A stretch of 6,181 nt of DNA from Caldilineaceae bacterium (GTDB lineage Bacteria; Chloroflexota; Anaerolineae; Caldilineales; Caldilineaceae): NCBI GenBank assembly GCA_028819675.1, contig JAPPKT010000288.1, positions 1-6,181 on the forward strand, written 5' to 3'. The translations under genes were made by a program, and so were the position numbers. Every line of letters begins with the position of its first letter. Position 1 is the first letter of the stretch. Positions 1 to 6,180 of this stretch are shown here, piece by piece. Under the pieces are notes generated by a model, which searched no databases, was not told where the DNA came from, and saw nothing but the letters and a program-made list of their open reading frames with translations.

Positions 1-140
1 ACATCCCGCTCCACCGCTACCACATGGGTTATGCGATCAGCAAGAATGTCGGCGGAATGGATGAATACGCCTTGGGTGGCATGCACGACTACCAGTGGTC
101 GAAGCTCAACGCCCATCTGTGGTACAAAATGGAAGAGTAG
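1..140 (+). CDS. 3' end of a probable ABC transporter solute-binding protein (family 5, peptide/oligosaccharide type)
   Basis: Only the last 45 codons are in the window; the frame starts at base 3 and ends with TAG at 138-140. The visible tail is rich in aromatic residues and reads ...YHMGYAISKNVGGMDEY, later ...HDYQWSKLNAHLWYKMEE. No whole domain can be seen. The call rests on position (directly upstream of a DppB-like and then a DppC-like permease on the same strand, the usual binding protein - permease - permease order) and on a tail that resembles the C-terminal end of SBP_bac_5 proteins. Such proteins are exported, often as lipoproteins, and deliver substrate to the permease pair. The substrate cannot be told from this fragment. 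Another gene type is possible but less likely given the context. Confidence 0.6.
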   Translation, partial: IPLHRYHMGYAISKNVGGMDEYALGGMHDYQWSKLNAHLWYKMEE

Positions 141-154
141 ATCCCTTGCCACTG

Positions 155-189
155 ATCCCACTCTGCTTGTCACCCAAGCAGAGTGGGAT
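155..189 (+). other. Perfect 15-bp intercistronic hairpin between binding-protein and permease genes
   Basis: Left arm 155-169 (ATCCCACTCTGCTTG) is the exact reverse complement of right arm 175-189, with a 5-base loop (TCACC, 170-174). It begins 14 bases after the stop of the upstream gene and ends 40 bases before the permease start. No T-run follows (GCACCTTGG), so it does not look like a classic intrinsic terminator. Known precedent in binding-protein-dependent transport operons is that hairpins in this position protect the upstream mRNA or cut transcription partly, so that the binding protein is made in excess over the permeases. That role is inferred here; the structure itself is plain in the sequence. 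Confidence 0.8.
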
Positions 190-229
190 GCACCTTGGCG
201 CTCGCCTTAGGTCCTCCTGAAATCCAGCC

Positions 230-1201
230 ATGACCCGATACATCATTCGCCGCCTCCTGATCGCCGTCCCGGTCTTGTGGGGCATCATCACCCTCACCTT
301 CATAATCAGCGAAATCATGCCCGGCGACTACGTCGACGCGCTCGTCCCCCCAGGTCTCAGACTGGAAATGGGCGTAGATGAGGCCCAGCTCCAGCGGCTG
401 CGCGAGTCATACGGGCTGGACAAACCGGTCGTCGTACGCTACTTGATCTGGTTGCGTGAACTATTACTGCACGGCAATCTCGGCTATTCCTTTGTCACTG
501 GACAACCGGCCCTCCAGGAGATGGCCCAGGTGTTGCCTGCAACGCTGCAACTCTCCGTCGTTACGATTCTCTTTTCCCTCGTCGTCGGTACCTCCCTGGG
601 TATCATTTCAGCCATCAAGCAGTATTCCGTTCTCGACCATCTTCTCACCTTGCAGGCCTTCGTCTGGATATCCACGCCCGGTTTCGTATTCGCCATCATC
701 GCCCTCTACCTGTTCTCACTCAAGTTGCCCCTTTTCCCGACCGGGGGCAGGGCGCCGCTCGACGGTCCCGACAATTTTCTCGTCCGTCTCCACTATCTGG
801 CGCTGCCCGCTCTTGTTCTCGGCTTCGAGGGGCTGGCCGGCCATATGCGCTATGCGCGCGCCAGCCTGTTGGAGGCTCTTGGCGCCGACTACGTCCGCAC
901 CGCCCGTGCAAAAGGCCTGCCTGAACGCTCCGTCTATCTGGGCCACGCCTTTCGCAACTCGCTGCTGCCGGTCATCACCATCGTCGGCCTCTCCCTTCCG
1001 GGCATTATCGGCGGCTCATTCATAATCGAGACAATCTTCGTCTGGCCCGGCATGGGCAAACTGGGCATGGAGTCGATCTTCATGCGCAACCAGCCCATGA
1101 TCATGGCCATGAACCTGATCGGTTCTTCGATGGTGCTGTTCGCCAATCTACTGGCCGACATCACCTATGCCTGGGCCGATCCCAGGATCCGCTACGAGTA
1201 A
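230..1201 (+). CDS. ABC transporter permease, DppB/OppB family
   Basis: A 323-residue inner-membrane subunit of an oligopeptide-type ABC importer, of normal length for the family. The N-terminus MTRYIIRRLLIAVPVLWGI is the typical basic start plus first membrane helix (about 9-27), followed by the family motif PGD (31-33). Further hydrophobic segments lie at about 104-127, 136-163, 187-205, 247-268 and 288-312, giving six helices. The cytoplasmic EAA loop that contacts the ATPase is at about 215-235 (EALGADYVRTARAKGL). The family-typical segment FVWPGMGKL is at 270-278 and the C-terminus is DPRIRYE. It would pair with the next gene to form the channel. The start ATG has only a weak ribosome-binding site upstream, but the start of the first helix fixes it well. 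Specificity is unknown: relatives move peptides, nickel or oligosaccharides. Confidence 0.95.
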   Translation: MTRYIIRRLLIAVPVLWGIITLTFIISEIMPGDYVDALVPPGLRLEMGVDEAQLQRLRESYGLDKPVVVRYLIWLRELLLHGNLGYSFVTGQPALQEMAQVLPATLQLSVVTILFSLVVGTSLGIISAIKQYSVLDHLLTLQAFVWISTPGFVFAIIALYLFSLKLPLFPTGGRAPLDGPDNFLVRLHYLALPALVLGFEGLAGHMRYARASLLEALGADYVRTARAKGLPERSVYLGHAFRNSLLPVITIVGLSLPGIIGGSFIIETIFVWPGMGKLGMESIFMRNQPMIMAMNLIGSSMVLFANLLADITYAWADPRIRYE

Positions 1202-1205
1202 GGTG
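1200..1205 (+). promoter_or_regulatory. Ribosome-binding site for the DppC-like gene
   Basis: AAGGTG overlaps the TAA stop of the preceding permease gene and lies 6 bases before ATG 1212. This favours 1212 over the in-frame upstream ATG at 1167, which would lie inside the preceding gene and lacks a site of its own. It implies translation coupled to the first permease. Confidence 0.6.
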
Positions 1206-1211
1206 CGTAGT

Positions 1212-2153
1212 ATGGTCGATTCCACAGCCGCGCCGGCAGACGGCGCACACGAGGCGCGGCAGCCGGCTTCATCGCAGATTTCGCCGGACGTATTGCAAGC
1301 CTTGCCCAAGGCTGAGAACCGCTCCCTGCAACGCTTTCGCCGCCACCGTCTGGCCGTCTTAGGCTTGGCAGCTCTGTCCCTCTTTGCCTTGGTCGCCATA
1401 CTTGCGCCTTTTGTAACCTTCCACGATCCCAACGGCATCGACCTGACCGTGATGCGGCAGGCGCCCTCTCCGGCTCATGTACTGGGAACCGACCCGCTCG
1501 GTCGAGATGTTTGGACGCGCCTGGCGTATGGCACAAGAGTCTCGCTCGCGGTCGGCCTCGTCGCCGTCAGTATCTATACCACCATCGGCGTCGTCCTCGG
1601 AGGACTCGCCGGCTATTTCGGCGGCCGTGTCGACATGGTTCTGAGTCGCTTCACCGATGTCATGATGTGCTTCCCTTCCTTCATGCTTATCGTCACCGTC
1701 GCCGTCGTCCTGCCTCCTAACATCTTCAATGTCATGATTATCATCGGGATTTTTGGCTGGACCGGAATAATGCGCCATGTGCGCGCCCAGTTTCTTACGC
1801 TGCGCGAGCGGGACTTCGTGCTGGCCGCGCGCTGTGTCGGTGTGAGCAGCGGCCGCATCGTCTTCCGTCACATCCTCCCCAATGCGATAGCCCCGGTGGT
1901 CGTGGCGGCCACCATGGGCTTGGCCGGGGCCATCATGACCGAGTCCGCTTTGAGCTTCCTCGGCCTGGGCGTCCAGGAGCCTATGTCCAGCTGGGGAAGC
2001 ATGTTGCAGGACGCCATGTCGTTGCCCATCCTGCAGACGATGCCCTGGCTGTGGCTGCCATCGGCCGTTGCTATCGCCATCACCACACTCTCAGTCAACT
2101 TCGTCGGCGATGCACTGCGCGACGCGCTCGATCCCCACATGAGCCTCGATTGA
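1212..2153 (+). CDS. ABC transporter permease, DppC/OppC family
   Basis: A 313-residue second channel subunit of the importer. After a polar Ala/Pro/Gln-containing N-terminal stretch (about 1-40) comes the OppC_N-type first helix (about 47-68), then the family signature HVLGTDPLGRDVWTRLAYGTR (89-109). More membrane segments lie at about 110-135, 150-167, 172-184, 226-242 and 280-300. The EAA loop that binds the ATPase is at about 195-224 (LRERDFVLAARCVGVSSGRI). ESALSFLGLGVQEPMSSWG (244-262) and the C-terminal NFVGDALRDALDP (296-308) are also hallmarks of the family. The start at 1212 is chosen because it has a ribosome-binding site and gives normal length; starting at 1167 would add 15 residues unlike the family. 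The gene begins 10 bases after the DppB-like gene ends, so the two are surely co-transcribed. No ATPase gene follows, which is unusual for a complete Dpp operon. Confidence 0.95.
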   Translation: MVDSTAAPADGAHEARQPASSQISPDVLQALPKAENRSLQRFRRHRLAVLGLAALSLFALVAILAPFVTFHDPNGIDLTVMRQAPSPAHVLGTDPLGRDVWTRLAYGTRVSLAVGLVAVSIYTTIGVVLGGLAGYFGGRVDMVLSRFTDVMMCFPSFMLIVTVAVVLPPNIFNVMIIIGIFGWTGIMRHVRAQFLTLRERDFVLAARCVGVSSGRIVFRHILPNAIAPVVVAATMGLAGAIMTESALSFLGLGVQEPMSSWGSMLQDAMSLPILQTMPWLWLPSAVAIAITTLSVNFVGDALRDALDPHMSLD

Positions 2154-2240
2154 CATCCTGAAGAGTGACTCGGAGTCTCGATACGTTGAAGCCGTCCCCT
2201 GATTCGCCGTTTCCAGGCCGGAGCCGCATCCGTTACAGCC

Positions 2241-2245
2241 AGGAG
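2241..2245 (+). promoter_or_regulatory. Ribosome-binding site that supports a TTG start
   Basis: AGGAG lies 8 bases before TTG 2254. An in-frame TGA at 2200-2202 precedes it, and the 17 codons between contain no ATG, GTG or TTG. The next in-frame ATG is only at codon 125, inside the first LamG domain. TTG 2254 is therefore by far the best start. Confidence 0.75.
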
Positions 2246-2253
2246 ATTCGCCT

Positions 2254-4416
2254 TTGAGTACACCGCCATGTGCTCCATTTGAGCCTGATGACCATACAGT
2301 TGCGTTGTTCAATTTCGACGAGGGCGAGGGCAACCAGACCACCGACGCATGCGGAGACACCCAGCTAACCCTCCGCGCCCATCGCCACGCGCAGTGGGGC
2401 TCGCATCCGGGCTTCGGCGCCTGCGCCCGCTTCGATCGCCGCACCGACGACGCCAACCTGCTTGTCGGGCCCGCCAACAACGACAAACTCCACCTCCGGC
2501 CCTGCACCTCGGAGTGGACGGTCGAAGCCTGGGTGCGCTACACCGGCACAGGCGGCCTCGAAGAAGGACACACCTATCTCAACATCTGCGGGACCGAAGA
2601 CGAAGGGCTGGGCCTCCCCATCGGTATGCGCGGCGGCTGGAACTTCTCCCTTCACAGCTTTACACGCCCCGGCACCTTGCAGGCTGGGCTTTTCCCCGCC
2701 GCCCGCTTCATGGGTTCCCCCCGCGGTCGCGATCCCAATCACGACACCAGCGGTCTCCTCCTCCAAAACGCCAAAGCCGGCGGCTGGACAAGCGCCGACC
2801 CACCCAGGATCAAAGACAACAACTGGCACCATGTTGCCTGGCAATTTCGCTATCTCGACCAGACGCACTTCTTCTTTCTGGACGGCCAGCTCATCCGCCG
2901 CGTCCAGCTCCCACTCCCCAACGATCTGCAGGGACGCGTTGTCAACGATGCCGAAAACGTCGGCGTCCCCTTCGTCGTTGGCGGTTTCATCCACTCCCAG
3001 GACCCGCCAAAACTCCCGGCGTTCGGCAATTTCGAAGGCGAAATCGACGAGATCCGCATCTCCAGCATCATGCGCTATCCGGTAGCGGATCGGCTGTCAA
3101 TCGTTCGCCGCGAACTGCCCCCGGCTACCTTCAAAGCCCCTTACTCAGTTCAATTCTCGACCGACGCCGACAGTGGCCCCGTCCATTGGGAGTTGGCAGA
3201 AGAACGGCTGCCCGCAGGGCTGACGCTGGACAGCAAGACCGGGTCAGTCAGCGGCAAGCCAACTCTGGCCGTAGAACACCAGCCCCTCGATCTGATTGCC
3301 TCCGACACCAGCGGCAGTACCGACCGCCACCTGTTCCACCTCAGCGTTCACCGCGGGCGGGTCGCCACTGGTTTACTGCCTCCGGCTTTCGCTGGAAACG
3401 AATATCGCGCCAGGATCCAGACCAGTTACATGGTCGCCCCGGTCCAATGGTCGCTTGCAGGTGGCAATCTGCCCGCCGGACTCCGCCTCGACCCGGAATC
3501 GGGTGAATTGACCGGCACGCCTTCCAGCCCCTGCATCTGTCGCTTCCTCGTAAATGCTGTCGACGCCATCGGCCAGGCCCAGCGGGCCGAGATCGCCCTG
3601 AAAGTGCTGGCCGCCGAACTCCTCGTCATCGGACCCGACGAACACACAGTCGTCCTCTACGACTGGCAGGGGCCGAACGGCCGCCTCATCCCCGACGTGA
3701 TGGGTGACGAAGAACTCACCTTGACCTGGACCAACATCGGCGGCGACAGGCGCGTCTCCTGGCCCGGCCGCAACGGTCGCTTTCCCCAGGATACCGGCCA
3801 CGGCGAACACGGCTTCGTCGGACCCCAGCAAAACGACAAGCTAGACCTCCGAACATGCAAACAGGCCTGGACCGTCGAAGCCTGGATCAGACGGGGCGGG
3901 CCCCTGCAGGCATATGGCGTAATTGCCGACGAGCACCACCAGCCCTTCACCTTCGGCCACATCTGCGGCACCTACGACAAAACCGAACGCGGCATCTGGG
4001 AACTCTATCTCTCCTCCCACAATTCACCAGAAGGAACTATGGCCCCCGGCGTACACTTTCTGGGCGCAGAGCCCGAACAGGAGCTGATGGATCTGCATCC
4101 TTGGACGCGTCCCGATGGGCTCGTGGTGGGCAGAGCAGAAGCGGGCATCAACGATACTGAATGGCACCATGTCGCCTGGCAGTACGAAGCCGTCGAAGAC
4201 TGTCACCAACTGTTCCTGGACGGCCTCCTGATCTGGCAGATGCGCAGCCCTGACGGCCGCAGACTGGTAAACAACCGCCGCCACGACGCCCAGTTCAGCG
4301 TCTCTACCCGCCTCAAAGGATTCGCCCGCTACGGTGGCGCATTCGACTTCCTGGGCGAGGGCCACTTCTTCGGTCAAATCGGTGAGATTCGTATTTCCTC
4401 CATCAAGAGGTATTGA
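2254..4416 (+). CDS. LamG - putative Ig - putative Ig - LamG domain protein (720 aa), no signal peptide
   Basis: Four beta-sandwich modules are visible. LamG/concanavalin-A-like domain 1 spans about 14-275: WTVEAWVR 88-95, WHHVAWQ 191-197, FFFLDGQLI 206-214, EIDEIRISSI 263-272. Two He_PIG-type putative Ig modules span about 284-366 and 369-453, each with the hallmark LPAGLxLDxxxGxxxGxP (319-336 and 406-423). LamG domain 2 spans about 464-720: WTVEAWIR 539-546, WHHVAWQ 637-643, LFLDGLLIW 653-661, EIRISSI 711-717, and it ends the protein. LamG domains usually bind carbohydrate or protein ligands; no catalytic motif is evident. The N-terminus (MSTPPCAPFEPDDHTVALFNF) is polar, and an in-frame stop 51 bases upstream excludes a longer, exported form. 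This is odd, because both module types are normally found outside the cell. It precedes the propeller gene by 41 bases, so the two are probably co-transcribed. Its function is not known; glycan binding is an inference. Confidence 0.85.
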   Translation: MSTPPCAPFEPDDHTVALFNFDEGEGNQTTDACGDTQLTLRAHRHAQWGSHPGFGACARFDRRTDDANLLVGPANNDKLHLRPCTSEWTVEAWVRYTGTGGLEEGHTYLNICGTEDEGLGLPIGMRGGWNFSLHSFTRPGTLQAGLFPAARFMGSPRGRDPNHDTSGLLLQNAKAGGWTSADPPRIKDNNWHHVAWQFRYLDQTHFFFLDGQLIRRVQLPLPNDLQGRVVNDAENVGVPFVVGGFIHSQDPPKLPAFGNFEGEIDEIRISSIMRYPVADRLSIVRRELPPATFKAPYSVQFSTDADSGPVHWELAEERLPAGLTLDSKTGSVSGKPTLAVEHQPLDLIASDTSGSTDRHLFHLSVHRGRVATGLLPPAFAGNEYRARIQTSYMVAPVQWSLAGGNLPAGLRLDPESGELTGTPSSPCICRFLVNAVDAIGQAQRAEIALKVLAAELLVIGPDEHTVVLYDWQGPNGRLIPDVMGDEELTLTWTNIGGDRRVSWPGRNGRFPQDTGHGEHGFVGPQQNDKLDLRTCKQAWTVEAWIRRGGPLQAYGVIADEHHQPFTFGHICGTYDKTERGIWELYLSSHNSPEGTMAPGVHFLGAEPEQELMDLHPWTRPDGLVVGRAEAGINDTEWHHVAWQYEAVEDCHQLFLDGLLIWQMRSPDGRRLVNNRRHDAQFSVSTRLKGFARYGGAFDFLGEGHFFGQIGEIRISSIKRY
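2293..4413 (+). repeat. Internal duplication: two LamG modules about 450 codons apart
   Basis: Residues about 14-275 and 464-720 of the same protein match in order: DHTVAL / EHTVVL; VGPANNDKLHLR (71-82) / VGPQQNDKLDLR (522-533); WTVEAW (88 / 539); CGT (112 / 571); WHHVAWQ (191 / 637); LDG (209 / 655); EIRISSI (266 / 711). The offset moves between 445 and 459, so there are indels in the loops. Parts are near-identical at DNA level too: bases 2824-2843 and 4162-4181 differ at one position in 20. Cysteines 84/535 and 112/571 occupy matching places in both copies. Confidence 0.85.
3103..3612 (+). repeat. Tandem pair of putative Ig (He_PIG) modules inside the LamG protein
   Basis: Two adjacent modules of about 85 residues (284-366 and 369-453) share the pattern LPPA-[TF] at the start, then V-[HQ]-W-[ES]-L-A, LPAGL-[TR]-LD and a G-S/E-V/L-S/T-G-K/T-P turn, with matching positions 87 residues apart. 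These likely act as a rigid spacer between the two LamG domains. Confidence 0.8.
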
Positions 4417-4443
4417 TCCTTTCTATAACAAATATCGGTCCAA

Positions 4444-4450
4444 AAAGGAG
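4444..4450 (+). promoter_or_regulatory. Strong ribosome-binding site that supports a GTG start
   Basis: AAAGGAG is followed by a 7-base spacer (ATAAACT) and GTG 4458. An in-frame TAA at 4452-4454 lies just before, so no longer protein is possible. This is the clearest ribosome-binding site in the window and suggests good translation. Confidence 0.8.
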
Positions 4451-4457
4451 ATAAACT

Positions 4458-5855
4458 GTGAGAAACTGGGGGCTTGGCCGCGGAAAATGGGTGTTTGTCG
4501 ATTGGATGGGCGTAGAACCAGGCTACGGTACACAGTGGGGTGGCGCAATCACCGAGGGTTGGAGCGTCCCGCATGGAATAACGCTGAAAGTCCACGAGCC
4601 CGCAGTAGACCCTGTGCTGGTGATCGCCGCCGACCGGCCTTGGGAGCAGGGCTACATTTCAGCGTACTCAACGTTCCTGGAGGATGGAGGCACGCTCCGC
4701 TGCTGGTACGAAAACGGCGGCGGCATCGGCTATGCCGAGTCGCACGACGGCGTCACTTGGCGGAAACCCAACCTTGGCCTACAAGAGTGGAACGGATCTA
4801 CCGAAAACAACCTGATCGACATCAACCGGCATGGCCACGGCATCTTCATCGATCCCGTCGCCGAAGAGTCCGAACGCTACAAAATGGCCAGCTGTCACTG
4901 GACCGAGACCGAGCGCAAAGTTCTAGGAGCCGTTTCCGCCGACGGCCTCCACTGGACGCCCCTGCCCCAGCCTCTGATGGAGTACCAGCATGCAGACACC
5001 CAGAACATCGCCCTCCATGATGCCGAACTGGACAAGTATGTACTCTACACCCGCCAAATGGATGCGCAGTCGAACCGCCGCGGGGTCAACCGGACCGTAT
5101 CCGACGATTTCCGGCACTTTCCCGAATCCGAACCGGTCCTGGAAAACAACCCTCTCGATGCGCCCGACCTGGACATCTACTGCAGCGGCTATTCCCCCTG
5201 GCCCGGCGCAACCGACGCCCACCTGATGCGGCTCTCCATGTACGAGCGCACGCCCGACACCATGAACGTACATCTGGCCACCAGCCGCGACGGCATCTTC
5301 TGGCACAGGCCGCTGGGCCAAACCCCCTGGATCGAGACTGTGCCCTCTGCCGGTGGACCATACAAAACAGTCTATGCCTGCGCCGGGGTGATTCCTACGG
5401 GCAACAGCGAGTGGTCCACCTATGTCGGCGTCAACCGCAGGATGCACAACGAACCGCTCGAACGGAAAACGGGGGCCCTCGGCGAGTCGGGGCTGGTCCG
5501 CGCTTCCGTACGCGAGGACGGCTTCGTCTCACTCTCCAGCCGCGGACGCGGCGGCTTCTGGACAGTTCCCTTCGACCTGAACTCGGACTCGATCCGCGTC
5601 AACGCCCATACCCTATACTCGGGCTTCCTGCGCTGCCAGATCCTCTCCTCCAGCCCCGGTGACGTCGGCAGCGACACCCGCTTCATCCGCACCATCGAGG
5701 GCCACACCCTTGAAGACTGCCAGCCGCTTGTCGGAGATCACATCGACTCCCCGCTCACCTGGAACGGCAGCGCCGACCTGAGTCATCTGCGTGGCCAGAC
5801 CATCCGCCTCAGATTCGACCTCTTCAAGGCAGACCTGTACGCCATTCGATTCTGA
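4458..5855 (+). CDS. GH32/GH43-like five-bladed beta-propeller protein (putative glycoside hydrolase), cytoplasmic
   Basis: A 465-residue protein resembling uncharacterised GH32 N-terminal-like / GH43-like proteins. The motif S-x-DG-x-x-W recurs three times, as expected for propeller blades: SHDGVTW (95-101), SADGLHW (160-166), SRDGIFW (276-282). Other family-like segments are RPWEQGYISAYSTFLEDGGTLRCWYE (60-85, with RCWYE at 81-85), NGSTENNLI (112-120) and FIDPVAEESERYKMA (130-144). From about 355 a beta-sandwich tail follows, ending HLRGQTIRLRFDLFKADLYAIRF (443-465), like the C-terminal domain of these proteins. The classic GH32 nucleophile motif WMNDPNG is not present; the nearest N-terminal segment is FVDWMGVEPG (13-22), so catalysis and substrate are unproven. 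Acidic candidates include D131, D236 and D253. There is no signal peptide, so it would act in the cytoplasm, perhaps on a glycoside brought in by the transporter. It could also be a non-catalytic propeller. Confidence 0.75.
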   Translation: MRNWGLGRGKWVFVDWMGVEPGYGTQWGGAITEGWSVPHGITLKVHEPAVDPVLVIAADRPWEQGYISAYSTFLEDGGTLRCWYENGGGIGYAESHDGVTWRKPNLGLQEWNGSTENNLIDINRHGHGIFIDPVAEESERYKMASCHWTETERKVLGAVSADGLHWTPLPQPLMEYQHADTQNIALHDAELDKYVLYTRQMDAQSNRRGVNRTVSDDFRHFPESEPVLENNPLDAPDLDIYCSGYSPWPGATDAHLMRLSMYERTPDTMNVHLATSRDGIFWHRPLGQTPWIETVPSAGGPYKTVYACAGVIPTGNSEWSTYVGVNRRMHNEPLERKTGALGESGLVRASVREDGFVSLSSRGRGGFWTVPFDLNSDSIRVNAHTLYSGFLRCQILSSSPGDVGSDTRFIRTIEGHTLEDCQPLVGDHIDSPLTWNGSADLSHLRGQTIRLRFDLFKADLYAIRF

Positions 5856-5888
5856 GTCAACAGGCAGCACGAACAGGAGATCGAGTAT

Positions 5889-5918
5889 CGTCTCCGCAGG
5901 ACTCTCGGTGACGTTTTT
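5889..5918 (+). terminator. Probable intrinsic terminator after the propeller gene
   Basis: CGTC (5889-5892) pairs with GACG (5910-5913) and CCG (5894-5896) with CGG (5906-5908), with one T-T mismatch between them and a 9-base loop. Five T bases (5914-5918) follow directly. It starts 34 bases after the stop codon. The stem is modest (7 pairs), so strength is uncertain, but position and T-run fit the end of the transcript. Confidence 0.5.
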
Positions 5919-5924
5919 GAATAT

Positions 5925-6008
5925 CAGTCTGGTCTGAAAAGAGCAAGTGCCGGGAGCAGTTCACATCTTTCTGCCCCGGCGCCATGCTTGACCCCCTCTT
6001 CCAGACTG
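5925..6008. other. 84-base nested imperfect inverted repeat (possible structured RNA)
   Basis: Paired segments nest in order: CAGTCTGG (5925-5932) with CCAGACTG (6001-6008); AAGAG (5939-5943) with CTCTT (5996-6000); CAAG (5944-5947) with CTTG (5987-5990); GCCGGG (5949-5954) with CCCGGC (5975-5980); GCAG (5956-5959) with CTGC (5971-5974). The loop is 11 bases, and bulges of 5-6 bases separate some stems. No T-run follows on either strand, so it is not an obvious intrinsic terminator. It could be a 3' UTR element, a small RNA, or the remnant of a palindromic repeat. Confidence 0.5.
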
Positions 6009-6151
6009 TAAAAGCATTCGGTGACTGCTAAGTCCTTGTCAAATGGCGATCATCATTCAGCATGGCGAACGGAAATGCTCTTTCCTTATCAAACCCATCG
6101 CCCTTCAATGCTTGCTTTCACTGACTACTAGGGCCTTATGCTAGTTAGCGT

Positions 6152-6180
6152 TTGAAAAAAGTCCCCTGGTGAGATAACTT
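6152..6180 (+). promoter_or_regulatory. Weak sigma70-like promoter candidate for a gene beyond the window
   Basis: TTGAAA (6152-6157) is separated by exactly 17 bases from TAACTT (6175-6180). The -35 matches the consensus at five of six positions, but the -10 matches at only three, and the window ends here, so this is only a suggestion. The low GC of the surroundings makes chance matches likely. Confidence 0.15.

Noticed and set aside
155..189. Hairpin as a classic rho-independent terminator
   Set aside because: No run of T follows the stem, and the downstream permease genes appear to need read-through from the same operon.
1167..1211. Longer start for the DppC-like permease at ATG 1167 or GTG 1203
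   Set aside because: The 1167 start lies 35 bases inside the upstream gene without its own ribosome-binding site. AAGGTG is well spaced for ATG 1212, and GTG 1203 overlaps that site.
2167..2177. Small palindrome GACTC-G-GAGTC after the DppC-like gene
   Set aside because: It is short, with at most a 3-base loop and 4 pairs, and has no T-run. It is too weak to call a terminator or operator.
2201..2252. Direct repeat GATTCGCC (2201-2208 and 2245-2252) before the LamG gene
   Set aside because: Only 8 bases with different flanks. A chance match is likely, and the second copy overlaps the ribosome-binding region.
2365..2994. 209-codon open frame on the - strand opposite the LamG gene
   Set aside because: Its Val/Gly/Ala/Glu-rich composition is what the complement of this codon usage yields. 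No motif or convincing start supports it.
2349..3506. Long + strand reading frame (385 codons) overlapping the LamG gene
   Set aside because: Its translation is very rich in Arg, Pro and His with no domain pattern, and it lies wholly inside a gene with clear LamG and Ig motifs. It is a frame shadow of GC-rich coding DNA.
4334..5020. 228-codon + strand frame spanning the gap between the LamG and propeller genes
   Set aside because: It overlaps two well-supported genes, its product becomes Arg-rich and low in order, and it lacks the ribosome-binding site that GTG 4458 has.
6012..6115. Inverted 7-mers AAGCATT (6012-6018) and AATGCTT (6109-6115)
   Set aside because: Short arms about 90 bases apart with no supporting inner stems. 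Expected by chance in low-GC sequence.
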